A stretch of DNA of 11,143 nt from Cyanobacteriota bacterium (GTDB lineage Bacteria; Cyanobacteriota; Cyanobacteriia; Leptolyngbyales; Leptolyngbyaceae). The number at the start of each line of letters is the position of its first letter. The stretch's first letter is position 1. The stretch is taken from positions 1-11,143 of the forward strand of contig JAIXVO010000268.1 in NCBI GenBank assembly GCA_027482985.1, in the 5' to 3' direction. The notes under the pieces are model-generated. The model ran no database searches and was not told the DNA's origin. It saw only the letters and a list, made by a program, of their open reading frames with translations. Position numbers and translations under genes: made by a program. This document shows positions 5,148 through 11,143 of this stretch, one piece after another.

Positions 5148-7460
5148 CTAGACCTTTTTCTTTAGCTCTACCTCTGCCCGGGGCTGATCGTAGTACCTGT
5201 AATACTGCTCATACCCATTTCGACGACGGCCCAAGGGTACCCCATTGACCACTACTCCTAGCAGGGGAGCCTGGGACGTATTACCCAAATCGAGCAGTAC
5301 ACGCTGAACCTCAGAGCGCAGGGATTTTTTAAGACGTACGGCTAACAATAACCCGTCAACGTTGGCAGCGGTGAGCTTCGCATCGATCATGCGGGATAGA
5401 GGTGGAGTATCGAAAACAATCAGGTCATAACGGCTGCGAAAATGATCAGTAATCTGTTGCATTTTCCGCGAAGATAGCAGGCGGCCGGGGGAAGGGGGGC
5501 GGGCCCCAGCCGTGACCAGGTGCAGGCTAGAATTTCCGGCTATCACGTTTACCCAATCGGCCAAGGGTTCCGATTGTTGAGTTAGCAGATCGCTAAGTCC
5601 ATGACCGTTGGGCAGGCCAAAGAGAATATGCTGGGTCGGTTTACGCAGGTCGCCATCGACCAACAGTACTCGGCGGCCCATGTTGGCGGCGGCGATCGCC
5701 AAGTGGGCGCAGATGGTGGACTTACCTTCGCCAGGCTCTGAGGAAGTGACGGCTACCACCTGGATCGGATCATCGGAGCTGAGCAGGCGCAGATTAGCAT
5801 CTAGGGCATAAAAGGCCTCAGCAAAGCTGAAGGATGTGTGGAGACTTTCCGATTCCTCCTTTTCGGTCAGCACATCGGCCATGGTGGTAGACAAGTCGGG
5901 CGCTATGAGCAGCGGCTGTTTTTCTAAGCCGGGAGCGTGGGGCACCATGGCCAAGTTGGGCAGCTTGGTGAAATCAGCCAATTCCTTGGCGCTGTGGAAG
6001 GCCTGATCCATGCGATCGCGCAGTAGGGCCGCACTGCCCCCCAGGAGCAGGCTTACCACAGTGCTGAGCAGCAGGTTACGGGGTAAACTGCTCACCTGGA
6101 TAATGCTCGACTCATTCAGAGGAGAGATCAGTTCCCAGGGTGATACCTGTTGAGCCATCTGTAACCGCATGTTCTGGCGATCGGCCAATAGCTGGTTGAG
6201 ACTACCTTCTGCCACCGTCAGCTCTCGACTAATCTGCTGATAGGAACGCGACAAATCTGCCAGTCGCTGAATCTCGGCCTGGAGTTGCTGCACCGCCTGA
6301 CCGAGGGCCTGATCCTGGGTTTGCATGACCTGCATTTGGTTGGCCGTATCCACCAGTTGCTGCATCAGGCTCAGGCTGACTGTGCCCTGGTAGCCTAGGG
6401 TGTCGGCATCTACAGTTTCTCCCACCAAGCGCTGGGCCTCGGCATCGAGCAGCGGCAGCAGCTTCTGTCTCTGGTCTTCTAGGGCTTCAATGATGGGCGT
6501 ATCGACCTGGAACCGGGCCGACTCGGTGGCAATGGTTTGTTCGATCTGTCGGAGCTGACCAAGCAGGGTCTGGTAGTTGGGTGATTCGTTGAGGTTGGCG
6601 ACCCGAATAGCGGTATCGGGGTCAAAGCCCACCTGGTAGCGGAGATTTTCGTAAAGGGTCTTCTGGGAGGCGAATTGTACACGCAGATTCTCCTGCTGGG
6701 CCAGCATTTGATTCATGCGCTCGGTGACGCTGATGCTGGTAGCACCCACGTCCACCAGATTGTGCTGCTTCTGAAACTGACTTAGATTGCCCTCAATCGT
6801 CGAGACTTCCTGCCACTTCTCTTGCAGTTGCTGATCGAGAAAGGTTAACCCTCGCCGCAGGTCTCCCTGGCGGTCTTCCACACTGTAGTCAATAAATCCT
6901 TCTACCACCTGGCCTAGCACAAAAGCAGCAATCTCTGGATCAGAATTGCTATAGCTAATGCGCAACACCTTAGACTCACCGTCTTGGACAATGCTCAGAC
7001 GACCGAGCAATCGGTTATAGGTGATCTCAGGATAGCGCTGTTGAATATTCTCCACGATGGGTTCTAGCACCGTTGGGCCTCGCAGCACCTGAATTTGGCT
7101 GGTGTAGTCAAGGTTCGAGGATCGGGCAGAATTCCAGAAGAAGGGCTGTTCCCCCAGGCTTACAGGGGGAGACGCCGTCACCGGTTCTACCAACAGGCTG
7201 GCACTGCCGCTGTAGACCGGCGGCTGCTTTAAATAGCGATATGCCAACCCACCAAAGGATAGGGCGGCCACACCCAAAAACACCCCGGCTCGACGCTTGA
7301 ACAACCTCACCAATCGGCCGAGGTCAAAATCATCTTCCTGGGTGGTCTGAACCAGGGGGGCAGTGATGGGGATATAACTATTCTGAAAACGGCTATTGCC
7401 GTTAGTACCACCGCTGGCACTGCTGGGGCTGTTGGTGAGGGGGGAGTTGGGAGAAGGCAT
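5148..7460 (-). CDS. Wzc-type polysaccharide co-polymerase / tyrosine autokinase (BY-kinase)
   Basis: 770 residues from ATG at 7460. Order: a Ser/Asn/Pro-rich cytoplasmic N-terminus (1-40); first membrane helix about 58-77; Wzz chain-length domain with the YSGSASLLVEP strand (about 83-93); long periplasmic coiled-coil part (about 200-435); second membrane helix about 459-480; then the cytoplasmic BY-kinase domain. The kinase has Walker A SSEPGEGKST (573-582, Lys580), Walker A' VLLVDGDLRKP (598-608) and Walker B LIVFDTPP (680-687). The tail carries a tyrosine cluster YEQYYRYY (750-757), five tyrosines that are the expected autophosphorylation sites. The protein joins transmembrane adaptor and kinase in one chain, as in proteobacterial and cyanobacterial Wzc. 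It controls polymer length and couples polymerisation to the Wza exporter, encoded upstream. No Wzb-type phosphatase gene is in the window. No clear Shine-Dalgarno precedes the start. Upstream gap is 353 bp, downstream gap 570 bp. Confidence 0.95.
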   Translation of the reverse strand: MPSPNSPLTNSPSSASGGTNGNSRFQNSYIPITAPLVQTTQEDDFDLGRLVRLFKRRAGVFLGVAALSFGGLAYRYLKQPPVYSGSASLLVEPVTASPPVSLGEQPFFWNSARSSNLDYTSQIQVLRGPTVLEPIVENIQQRYPEITYNRLLGRLSIVQDGESKVLRISYSNSDPEIAAFVLGQVVEGFIDYSVEDRQGDLRRGLTFLDQQLQEKWQEVSTIEGNLSQFQKQHNLVDVGATSISVTERMNQMLAQQENLRVQFASQKTLYENLRYQVGFDPDTAIRVANLNESPNYQTLLGQLRQIEQTIATESARFQVDTPIIEALEDQRQKLLPLLDAEAQRLVGETVDADTLGYQGTVSLSLMQQLVDTANQMQVMQTQDQALGQAVQQLQAEIQRLADLSRSYQQISRELTVAEGSLNQLLADRQNMRLQMAQQVSPWELISPLNESSIIQVSSLPRNLLLSTVVSLLLGGSAALLRDRMDQAFHSAKELADFTKLPNLAMVPHAPGLEKQPLLIAPDLSTTMADVLTEKEESESLHTSFSFAEAFYALDANLRLLSSDDPIQVVAVTSSEPGEGKSTICAHLAIAAANMGRRVLLVDGDLRKPTQHILFGLPNGHGLSDLLTQQSEPLADWVNVIAGNSSLHLVTAGARPPSPGRLLSSRKMQQITDHFRSRYDLIVFDTPPLSRMIDAKLTAANVDGLLLAVRLKKSLRSEVQRVLLDLGNTSQAPLLGVVVNGVPLGRRRNGYEQYYRYYDQPRAEVELKKKV

Positions 7461-7813
7461 GAATTTTCGGGGCAGCGTTAGGCTAAAGCAAAGGGGCTGA
7501 GAATGTGCTCTAGATGGTGAAAGCAGATTACTACAGTGGCATCACGAAAACTGTCCTAGCGGACTCTACAGCGGAGTCATGGCGTTTCCCCGTAGATCCG
7601 ATATGCAGGTGGATGGGGAGAATTGTGCAGTTTTTTTAGAATGGACTTTTAGGGAACAGTCATGTTTGTTTTCTAACATCTGTTTTAGAGACGATCCCCG
7701 ATAGTCCATCATGTTATAGCTCAAAATGCCATAAAAACCACCGCCCTGATCGTTTCATTTACCTGGAGCAGCGCTCACATCGACCGCCTCTGCGGTGAGG
7801 ATAGAGCCATGCC
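7461..7813. other. 353 bp intergenic region between export-protein and tyrosine-kinase genes
   Basis: No convincing gene. A 48-codon minus-strand ORF (7566-7712, starting MMDYRGSSLK) has no ribosome binding site and ordinary composition, so it is probably chance. Potential RNA structures on either strand: CTCA..CCGC-CTCT-GCGG-TGAG at 7774-7799, 15 bp after the export gene stop, without a T run; ATGTT/AACAT at 7662-7679; and TCCCC..ATCC / GGAT-GGGGA at 7587-7619. A TATAAC at 7713-7718 (minus) could be a -10 box, but no -35 was found. The kinase gene may thus have a long structured leader. Confidence 0.55.
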
Positions 7814-8953
7814 CTAAAACCCAAAAATGCGGAGGATGGCGGTCAAGGCGGTGAGAGGATTGAGCACCACGCCGAGGGTGTCACCAGCGGTAGCCAAAGT
7901 ATTTCGATCGACCATGACGACATCGTTGGGGCGCAGGATGGGGTTGGTGGATTCGCTGGCTGGGGCGGCCAGATCGACCTTTATGGTGCGCTGATCAACG
8001 GTGCCGTCAGGGTTCAGCCGCACGAGCTTAACGGTAGAGTCATGGGCACGACTACGGTCAAACCCCCCAGCGGCCAGAATGGCCTGGTTGAGCGTGGCGT
8101 TGGCCGGTAGCGTAACGTCGCCGGGTCGAACGACTTCGCCGACCACCTGCACCAGCATCTCCTCTGGGGAAAAGTTGGCGCTGGAAATAGCTACTGACTC
8201 TTCGGCGGAAATTTCCGTTGCTCGGGGCACAAGAATGGTGTCGCCGTCGCGCAGGCGCACGTCCTGGTTAATGTCGCCGCTACGAATCAAATCCCACAGG
8301 CTAGTGGTGAGTATGACCTCTCCCTGCTTCTGGGGTCGCCGCACTTGTACATCGCGGATGTCAGCCTGCTGGGTAATACCGCCAGCGGTCTGAATCACCT
8401 GGGTGAGGGTGGGCCACTGGCGGCCACCACCGCTCTCACTGGTCTCTAAGTCGATGGTGTAGGTGCCAGGACGGTTGACTTCTCCGGCTACGACCACCCG
8501 CACCGGACGGGCCGACACCAGGGTAACAGTGAGCCGAGGTGGGCGGGTCAGGAGCGGGGCGTAGCTGGTGGTGAGAGCTGCTTGGGCTTCCGCCAGGGTC
8601 AGCCCCTGTACGGTAACAAAGCCCGCCAGGGGCAGGGCCAGGGTACCGTCTAGGAGCACCTCGTGGAGGCCGTTTTCGGGGCCGCTGAATTCTGGAATAT
8701 TGAAGATATCAATGCGGATGCGATCGCCTGGCCCCAGGACATAGGCCTCTGAAAAGTCTGTCCCGGGAATGGCACTGCCAGGCCGGTTGGTCAGAGGAGG
8801 AGGGACTTGAGCCGGGGTAGGCGTTGGGTCGGCTAGGGGCAGTGTTTCGGCCCAGGCCACCCCTAGATGGCCCTGGAGCGAGGCGATCGCGATCAAGGCA
8901 CCTAGCCCCCCGAGGACGCGGCCAGGTATTCGGCGAAGGCGAAGGCGGGGCAT
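7814..8953 (-). CDS. Wza-type polysaccharide export protein (Poly_export/SLBB)
   Basis: 379 residues from ATG at 8953, placed by a strong Shine-Dalgarno. A signal peptide covers about 1-35: basic RLRLRRIPGR, hydrophobic core, and a likely signal peptidase I site after AWA. No lipobox cysteine is seen, unlike E. coli Wza. After a Pro-rich linker (41-63) comes the polysaccharide export domain, YVLGPGDRIRIDIFNIPEF (71-89) to about 148. SLBB domain 1 starts at VVVAGEVNRPGTYTI (153-167) and SLBB domain 2 at VQVVGEVVRPGDVTLP (268-283); the second ends with ILRPNDVVMVDR (339-350). The C-terminal segment TLGVVLNPLTALTAILRIFGF (359-379) is hydrophobic/amphipathic and could be the outer-membrane helix. 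The protein should form the outer-membrane exit for the polysaccharide and work with the Wzc-type kinase encoded downstream. It follows the foldase gene by 106 bp and seems to have its own promoter. Confidence 0.93.
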   Translation of the reverse strand: MPRLRLRRIPGRVLGGLGALIAIASLQGHLGVAWAETLPLADPTPTPAQVPPPLTNRPGSAIPGTDFSEAYVLGPGDRIRIDIFNIPEFSGPENGLHEVLLDGTLALPLAGFVTVQGLTLAEAQAALTTSYAPLLTRPPRLTVTLVSARPVRVVVAGEVNRPGTYTIDLETSESGGGRQWPTLTQVIQTAGGITQQADIRDVQVRRPQKQGEVILTTSLWDLIRSGDINQDVRLRDGDTILVPRATEISAEESVAISSANFSPEEMLVQVVGEVVRPGDVTLPANATLNQAILAAGGFDRSRAHDSTVKLVRLNPDGTVDQRTIKVDLAAPASESTNPILRPNDVVMVDRNTLATAGDTLGVVLNPLTALTAILRIFGF

Positions 8954-8959
8954 ACATGA

Positions 8960-8966
8960 CCTCCTC
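8960..8966 (-). promoter_or_regulatory. Shine-Dalgarno of the Wza-type gene
   Basis: GAGGAGG on the minus strand, 6 nt before ATG 8953. A second ATG at 8955-8957 lies 4 nt upstream and out of frame; spacing favours 8953, which also gives the signal peptide. Confidence 0.8.
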
Positions 8967-8985
8967 AGGCGATTTGGACAATCCT

Positions 8986-9013
8986 ATTAAAACGCAAGCC
9001 CACTAAAACGCAA
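8986..9013 (-). promoter_or_regulatory. candidate promoter of the Wza-type gene built on a tandem repeat
   Basis: On the minus strand TTGCGT (9008-9013) and TTTAAT (8986-8991) are separated by 16 bp. The -10 matches TATAAT at 5 of 6, the -35 matches TTGACA at 3 of 6. Transcription would start near 8979 and give a ~26 nt leader that includes the Shine-Dalgarno. The two hexamers fall in the two copies of a 14 bp tandem repeat. Confidence 0.45.
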
Positions 9014-9017
9014 GCCC
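8988..9017. repeat. two tandem copies of TAAAACGCAAGCCC
   Basis: TAAAACGCAAGCCC occurs at 8988-9001 and 9004-9017, perfect copies with a 2 bp spacer (period 16). It lies in the 106 bp gap upstream of the Wza-type gene and overlaps the candidate promoter. The spacing would put both copies at about 1.5 helical turns. Possible operator pair, or a slippage duplication that made a promoter. Confidence 0.8.
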
Positions 9018-9059
9018 GTCGACAGCTCCAAACCATTAACCCAGCGCTTGCCCCCCGGC

Positions 9060-9860
9060 TTAGCTTTCCTCAGATGGGGTTAGATTGTCTTGTAATACGC
9101 TTTGAACCCGCTCGATTAGCCAAGTGTTAAACAGCTCATCCAGCAGGCGTTGACGGGTGGGGTCGTCCAGGCGGGCTGGAAAAAACTTCTCCAGTTGCAC
9201 GACGACAAACCACTCCCCGACCCGGGTGGGAGGCCAAAGCTGTCCCGGTTGGCTAATGGAGAGAATGCGGGCCAGGGCGGGGTGGGGCACCGACAGCTCG
9301 ACCGGGCCAATCAGTCCACCGGTTTGGGCCTCCTGGCCTTCGGAATACTGGCGGGCTAAATCGGCAAAGGGCTGGCCGTCGTCTTGAATGCGAAAGTAAA
9401 GTTCCTGGGCTAGGCCCACCTCTTTGGTGCGAATCAATGAGTAGAGCACCCGATCCAGGTTAGCCTTGCGCTCCAGAAAGTGAGACTCGACCTGGTTGCC
9501 CCAGGTGTCGAGCTTGTACTGCTGGATCTTTTGGGCCCGTTCCGCCAGGTGAGGCAGGTCGGCCTGGGTAAGCCCCCGCTGGGCCAGAAAGCCCTGACAT
9601 TGTTCGGGGGTGGTGGCCTGGTTGGCTTGCAAAAACTGCTCTACCGCCGCCGCGGCCGCCTCTGGGGTCAGGGTAACGGTAGCGATCGCCTGATCCAGAA
9701 CCAGCTCTTTGATCAGGGCGGGCAGCATGCCGTAGGCCCGCAGCAGGGGCACCAAATCGCTGGCTTCGACGGCTTGACCACCGATATGCAGCACTGAACT
9801 AACGTTTTGGGCAGACGAACTGTTCACAGCAATAGCGGCAAAGGGGGCTGAATAAACCAT
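9060..9860 (-). CDS. PpiC/parvulin-like foldase, cytoplasmic, degenerate active site
   Basis: 266 residues from ATG at 9860 (GATAAGG upstream is a weak ribosome site). An alpha-helical SurA/PrsA-like part covers about 35-125. The parvulin-like domain is about 133-228, with QPFADLARQYSEGQEAQTGGLIGPVE (163-188 region) and PTRVGEWFVVVQLEKF (211-226). A helical tail ends at 266. No signal peptide or membrane helix is evident. The two histidines conserved in active parvulins are replaced: YSLI at the first strand where H-I-L is usual, and EWFVV where G-H-H-I is usual. It is therefore more likely a chaperone or holdase than an active prolyl isomerase. The group is common in cyanobacteria near secretion genes. 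Here it precedes the Wza-type exporter by 106 bp in the same direction, so a link to export is plausible but not shown. Confidence 0.85.
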   Translation of the reverse strand: MVYSAPFAAIAVNSSSAQNVSSVLHIGGQAVEASDLVPLLRAYGMLPALIKELVLDQAIATVTLTPEAAAAAVEQFLQANQATTPEQCQGFLAQRGLTQADLPHLAERAQKIQQYKLDTWGNQVESHFLERKANLDRVLYSLIRTKEVGLAQELYFRIQDDGQPFADLARQYSEGQEAQTGGLIGPVELSVPHPALARILSISQPGQLWPPTRVGEWFVVVQLEKFFPARLDDPTRQRLLDELFNTWLIERVQSVLQDNLTPSEES

Positions 9861-9912
9861 TGAGCCAACCTTATCGCATTATGGCCAAGTCTTTGCCAGG
9901 TCTGGCCGGGTC

Positions 9913-9943
9913 TTTATAAACAGTGCTTGGGTCGCTGGGTCAA
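9913..9943 (-). promoter_or_regulatory. candidate promoter of the foldase gene
   Basis: On the minus strand TTGACC (9938-9943) and TATAAA (9913-9918), each 5 of 6 to consensus, separated by a slightly long 19 bp. The leader would be about 45 nt. A CATAAT at 9878-9883 is a weaker alternative without -35. Confidence 0.4.
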
Positions 9944-9993
9944 GCCTAAAACAGCCATACCAGCTTCAATGCACTGGCCCCGATTGACTAGGC

Positions 9994-10002
9994 TGCTACA
10001 AT
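9994..10002 (+). promoter_or_regulatory. candidate extended -10 promoter of the oxygenase gene
   Basis: TGCTACAAT combines the TGn extension with TACAAT (9997-10002), 5 of 6 to TATAAT. No good -35 lies 16-18 bp upstream (TTGACT at 9984-9989 is only 7 bp away). Transcription would start about 10009, giving an ~85 nt leader before ATG 10094. Confidence 0.4.
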
Positions 10003-10018
10003 CCACCCAATCCATTAC

Positions 10019-10063
10019 TTGCCACCCATTGATTTGCCCAATGTTCTGCCCCCATTGCTTGCC
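10019..10063 (+). repeat. degenerate TGCC-CCATTG repeats in the oxygenase leader
   Basis: Consecutive imperfect units TTGCCACCCATTGA, TTTGCCCAATGT, TCTGCCCCCATTGC and a partial TTGCC follow each other in the expected 5' leader. They are pyrimidine-rich, C-heavy and nearly free of G pairs, so likely unstructured. The frame is open here and would add 25 residues to the oxygenase, but from a TTG without ribosome site. Confidence 0.4.
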
Positions 10064-10081
10064 TCTCCTATCGTTCCTCTT

Positions 10082-10086
10082 AAGGA
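10082..10086 (+). promoter_or_regulatory. Shine-Dalgarno of the oxygenase gene
   Basis: AAGGA, 7 nt before ATG 10094. It decides for this start over the TTG at 10019 and over the in-frame ATG at 10115. Confidence 0.7.
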
Positions 10087-10093
10087 CAGCGTC

Positions 10094-11029
10094 ATGACCC
10101 GGTCAGCTATTCCTATGGTGTCCTATACCGACCTGCTGGGTGCTCCAGCGGTGCAGCAACGGGCGATCGCAACCCTAGGCCAGGCCCTCGAAGAGGTGGG
10201 ATTTTTGATTCTCGAATGTCACCCCGTGGCACCGGAAGTCGTGCGGCGAGCCTACCAGGTGGCCGGCGAGTTTTTTGCCCTGCCCAGCGAGGCCAAGGCC
10301 CAGTATGCCCTGCCCCAGCAGCGAGGCAAGGGCGGATTTTCCAGTTTTGGCAGTGAGCAGGCCAAGGGCCACAACATTCCCGATGCGAAGGAATTTTGGC
10401 ATGTCAACCGCCACAGCCTGGTTGATCTCGAGGCGGCTTGGCCCCAGGAGGTGCCCTTTTTTCGCCCGGTCATGACCCGTCTATACCAACAGCTAATGGC
10501 CTGTGCCGACGTTCTGCTCGAAGCCTGTGCCATCTACCTCGGTCAGCCCAAAGACTGGTTGGTGGCCATGGCCACGGAGGGCAACACGGTATTGCGCCTG
10601 GCCCACTACCCGGCCCTGGGGGCGGGAACCCTGCCCGGTAGCCTGCGGGCCGCCCCCCACGAGGATATTAATTTAATTACGCTGCTGTGCGAAGCCACCA
10701 CGCCGGGGCTGGAAATTCTCACCCAGGGGGGCCAGTGGTTGCCCATTCAGGTCAACCCTGGCCAGATCGTGGTCGATACCGGCGATATGCTCCAAAACCT
10801 GACCAACGGGTTGTTTAAAAGCACGACTCACCGAGTGGTCAACCCCCGCAGCGGCAACCAGGCTCGCCTGTCAATGCCGTTTTTTGTGCATCCTCGCCAG
10901 GAGGTTGACCTATCGCCTGTGGCTAGTCTGGTGGAGCGCACGGGGGGATCGCCTCAGTTTCCGGCGATTACCGCAGGGGAGTACTTGGCCCAGCGCCTAA
11001 GGGAAATTCAGGTAGAGCCAGCGGCTTAG
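10094..11029 (+). CDS. isopenicillin N synthase-family 2-oxoglutarate/Fe(II) dioxygenase
   Basis: 311 residues from ATG at 10094. The N-terminal DIOX_N region has IPMVSYTDLL (6-15) and LEEVGFLILECH (32-43). The jelly-roll 2OG-Fe(II) oxygenase core has the iron triad: His189 and Asp191 in APHEDINLITLL (187-198), and His246 in STTHRVVNP (243-251). Arg258 and Ser260 in RLSMPFF (258-264) form the RxS motif that binds the 2-oxoglutarate carboxylate, which suggests a true 2OG-dependent enzyme and not an IPNS-type oxidase. All catalytic residues are present and the length is normal for bacterial members. The protein should be a soluble cytoplasmic hydroxylase or desaturase; the substrate cannot be told. 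It is divergent from the foldase gene and is not obviously part of the polysaccharide locus. No secondary-metabolite genes are beside it inside the window. Confidence 0.93.
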   Translation: MTRSAIPMVSYTDLLGAPAVQQRAIATLGQALEEVGFLILECHPVAPEVVRRAYQVAGEFFALPSEAKAQYALPQQRGKGGFSSFGSEQAKGHNIPDAKEFWHVNRHSLVDLEAAWPQEVPFFRPVMTRLYQQLMACADVLLEACAIYLGQPKDWLVAMATEGNTVLRLAHYPALGAGTLPGSLRAAPHEDINLITLLCEATTPGLEILTQGGQWLPIQVNPGQIVVDTGDMLQNLTNGLFKSTTHRVVNPRSGNQARLSMPFFVHPRQEVDLSPVASLVERTGGSPQFPAITAGEYLAQRLREIQVEPAA

Positions 11030-11143
11030 AGGGTGTTTGAAAAGTCAAAGAGCGTCTCAGGTTATACCTAGGTTGTAGGTTAATGGCATCAAAATTCAGC
11101 GGTTTTGCTGTCTCTCAGGGGCAAACTATACCTAGGACAACCC
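11030..11143. repeat. duplicated short motifs after the oxygenase gene, possible element edge
   Basis: TATACCTAGG occurs at 11063-11072 and 11127-11136, each preceded by TCTCAGG (11055-11061 and 11113-11119), so a composite motif is repeated at 64 bp. The region begins GAGGGTGTTTGAAAAGTC (11030-11047), which resembles the kind of end seen in insertion sequences and small non-autonomous elements. Weak hairpins ACCTA-GGTTG-TAGGT (11066-11080) and CAGC-GGTTTT-GCTG (11097-11110) are present, neither followed by a T run. The sequence runs off the window, so no opposite end can be seen. Confidence 0.35.

Noticed and set aside
7566..7712. 48-codon minus-strand ORF starting MMDYRGSSLK
   Set aside because: No ribosome binding site, no recognisable motif and length within chance for this gap; mentioned only as part of the gap.
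7774..7799. Stem-loop after the Wza-type gene as intrinsic terminator
   Set aside because: Stem is interrupted by a six-base bulge and no T run follows on the minus strand.
8001..8393. 130-codon plus-strand ORF inside the Wza-type gene
   Set aside because: Antisense shadow of the SLBB domains, rich in Ser/Arg/Thr as expected of a reverse frame in GC-rich DNA.
10019..10093. TTG start adding 25 residues to the oxygenase
   Set aside because: AAGGA sits 7 nt before ATG 10094, and the family normally begins close to the IPxVxF/Y strand. The extra stretch is a nucleotide repeat.

Overview
The window looks like part of a cyanobacterial chromosome. Nine perfect copies of the HIP1 octamer GCGATCGC (96, 3539, 4286, 5692, 6012, 8720, 8883, 9682, 10163) occur in 11.1 kb, and several protein types (Wza/BY-kinase pair, parvulin-like protein without signal peptide, CPxH/CxxC small protein) fit a filamentous, fairly GC-rich cyanobacterium. 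Genus cannot be fixed from the sequence alone. No rRNA, tRNA, CRISPR array or complete insertion sequence was seen.

Layout. Positions 1-9860 read leftward on the minus strand; only the last gene (10094-11029) reads rightward. From right to left the minus-strand genes are: a parvulin-like foldase (9060-9860), a Wza-type outer-membrane polysaccharide export protein (7814-8953), a Wzc-type co-polymerase/tyrosine autokinase (5148-7460), a family 4 glycosyltransferase (3282-4577), a small cysteine-containing conserved protein (2747-3178), a nucleotidyltransferase-fold protein of the NTP_transf_5 type (1483-2727), an HPr-kinase-like P-loop protein (524-1474), and a PRMT-like methyltransferase cut by the window edge (1-485). 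The rightward gene is an isopenicillin N synthase-family 2-oxoglutarate/Fe(II) oxygenase; it shares a 233 bp divergent promoter region with the foldase gene.

Two modules can be separated. The right part (PpiC, Wza, Wzc) is export machinery for an extracellular or capsular polysaccharide, with the glycosyltransferase adding a sugar to the repeat unit. No flippase, polymerase or initiating transferase lies in the window, so the locus is partial. The left part (small protein, nucleotidyltransferase, HprK-like kinase, methyltransferase) is tightly packed (gaps 19, 8 and 38 bp) and looks like one transcription unit. HprK-like kinases paired with NTP_transf_5 proteins are known from exopolysaccharide loci and from some lasso-peptide clusters, but their substrate is mostly unknown. 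No PqqD-like carrier, asparagine-synthetase-like cyclase or lasso protease is in view. This cassette is the part most likely to hold undescribed biology.

Two long gaps (4578-5147 and 7461-7813) break the polysaccharide genes. The first holds a pair of near-identical ~28 bp elements, a tandem 8-mer and a 17-codon upstream ORF whose stop overlaps the ribosome binding site of the glycosyltransferase gene. A 14 bp tandem repeat forms a good promoter in front of the Wza gene. The right edge (11030-11143) holds duplicated short motifs that could be the start of a mobile or repeated element.
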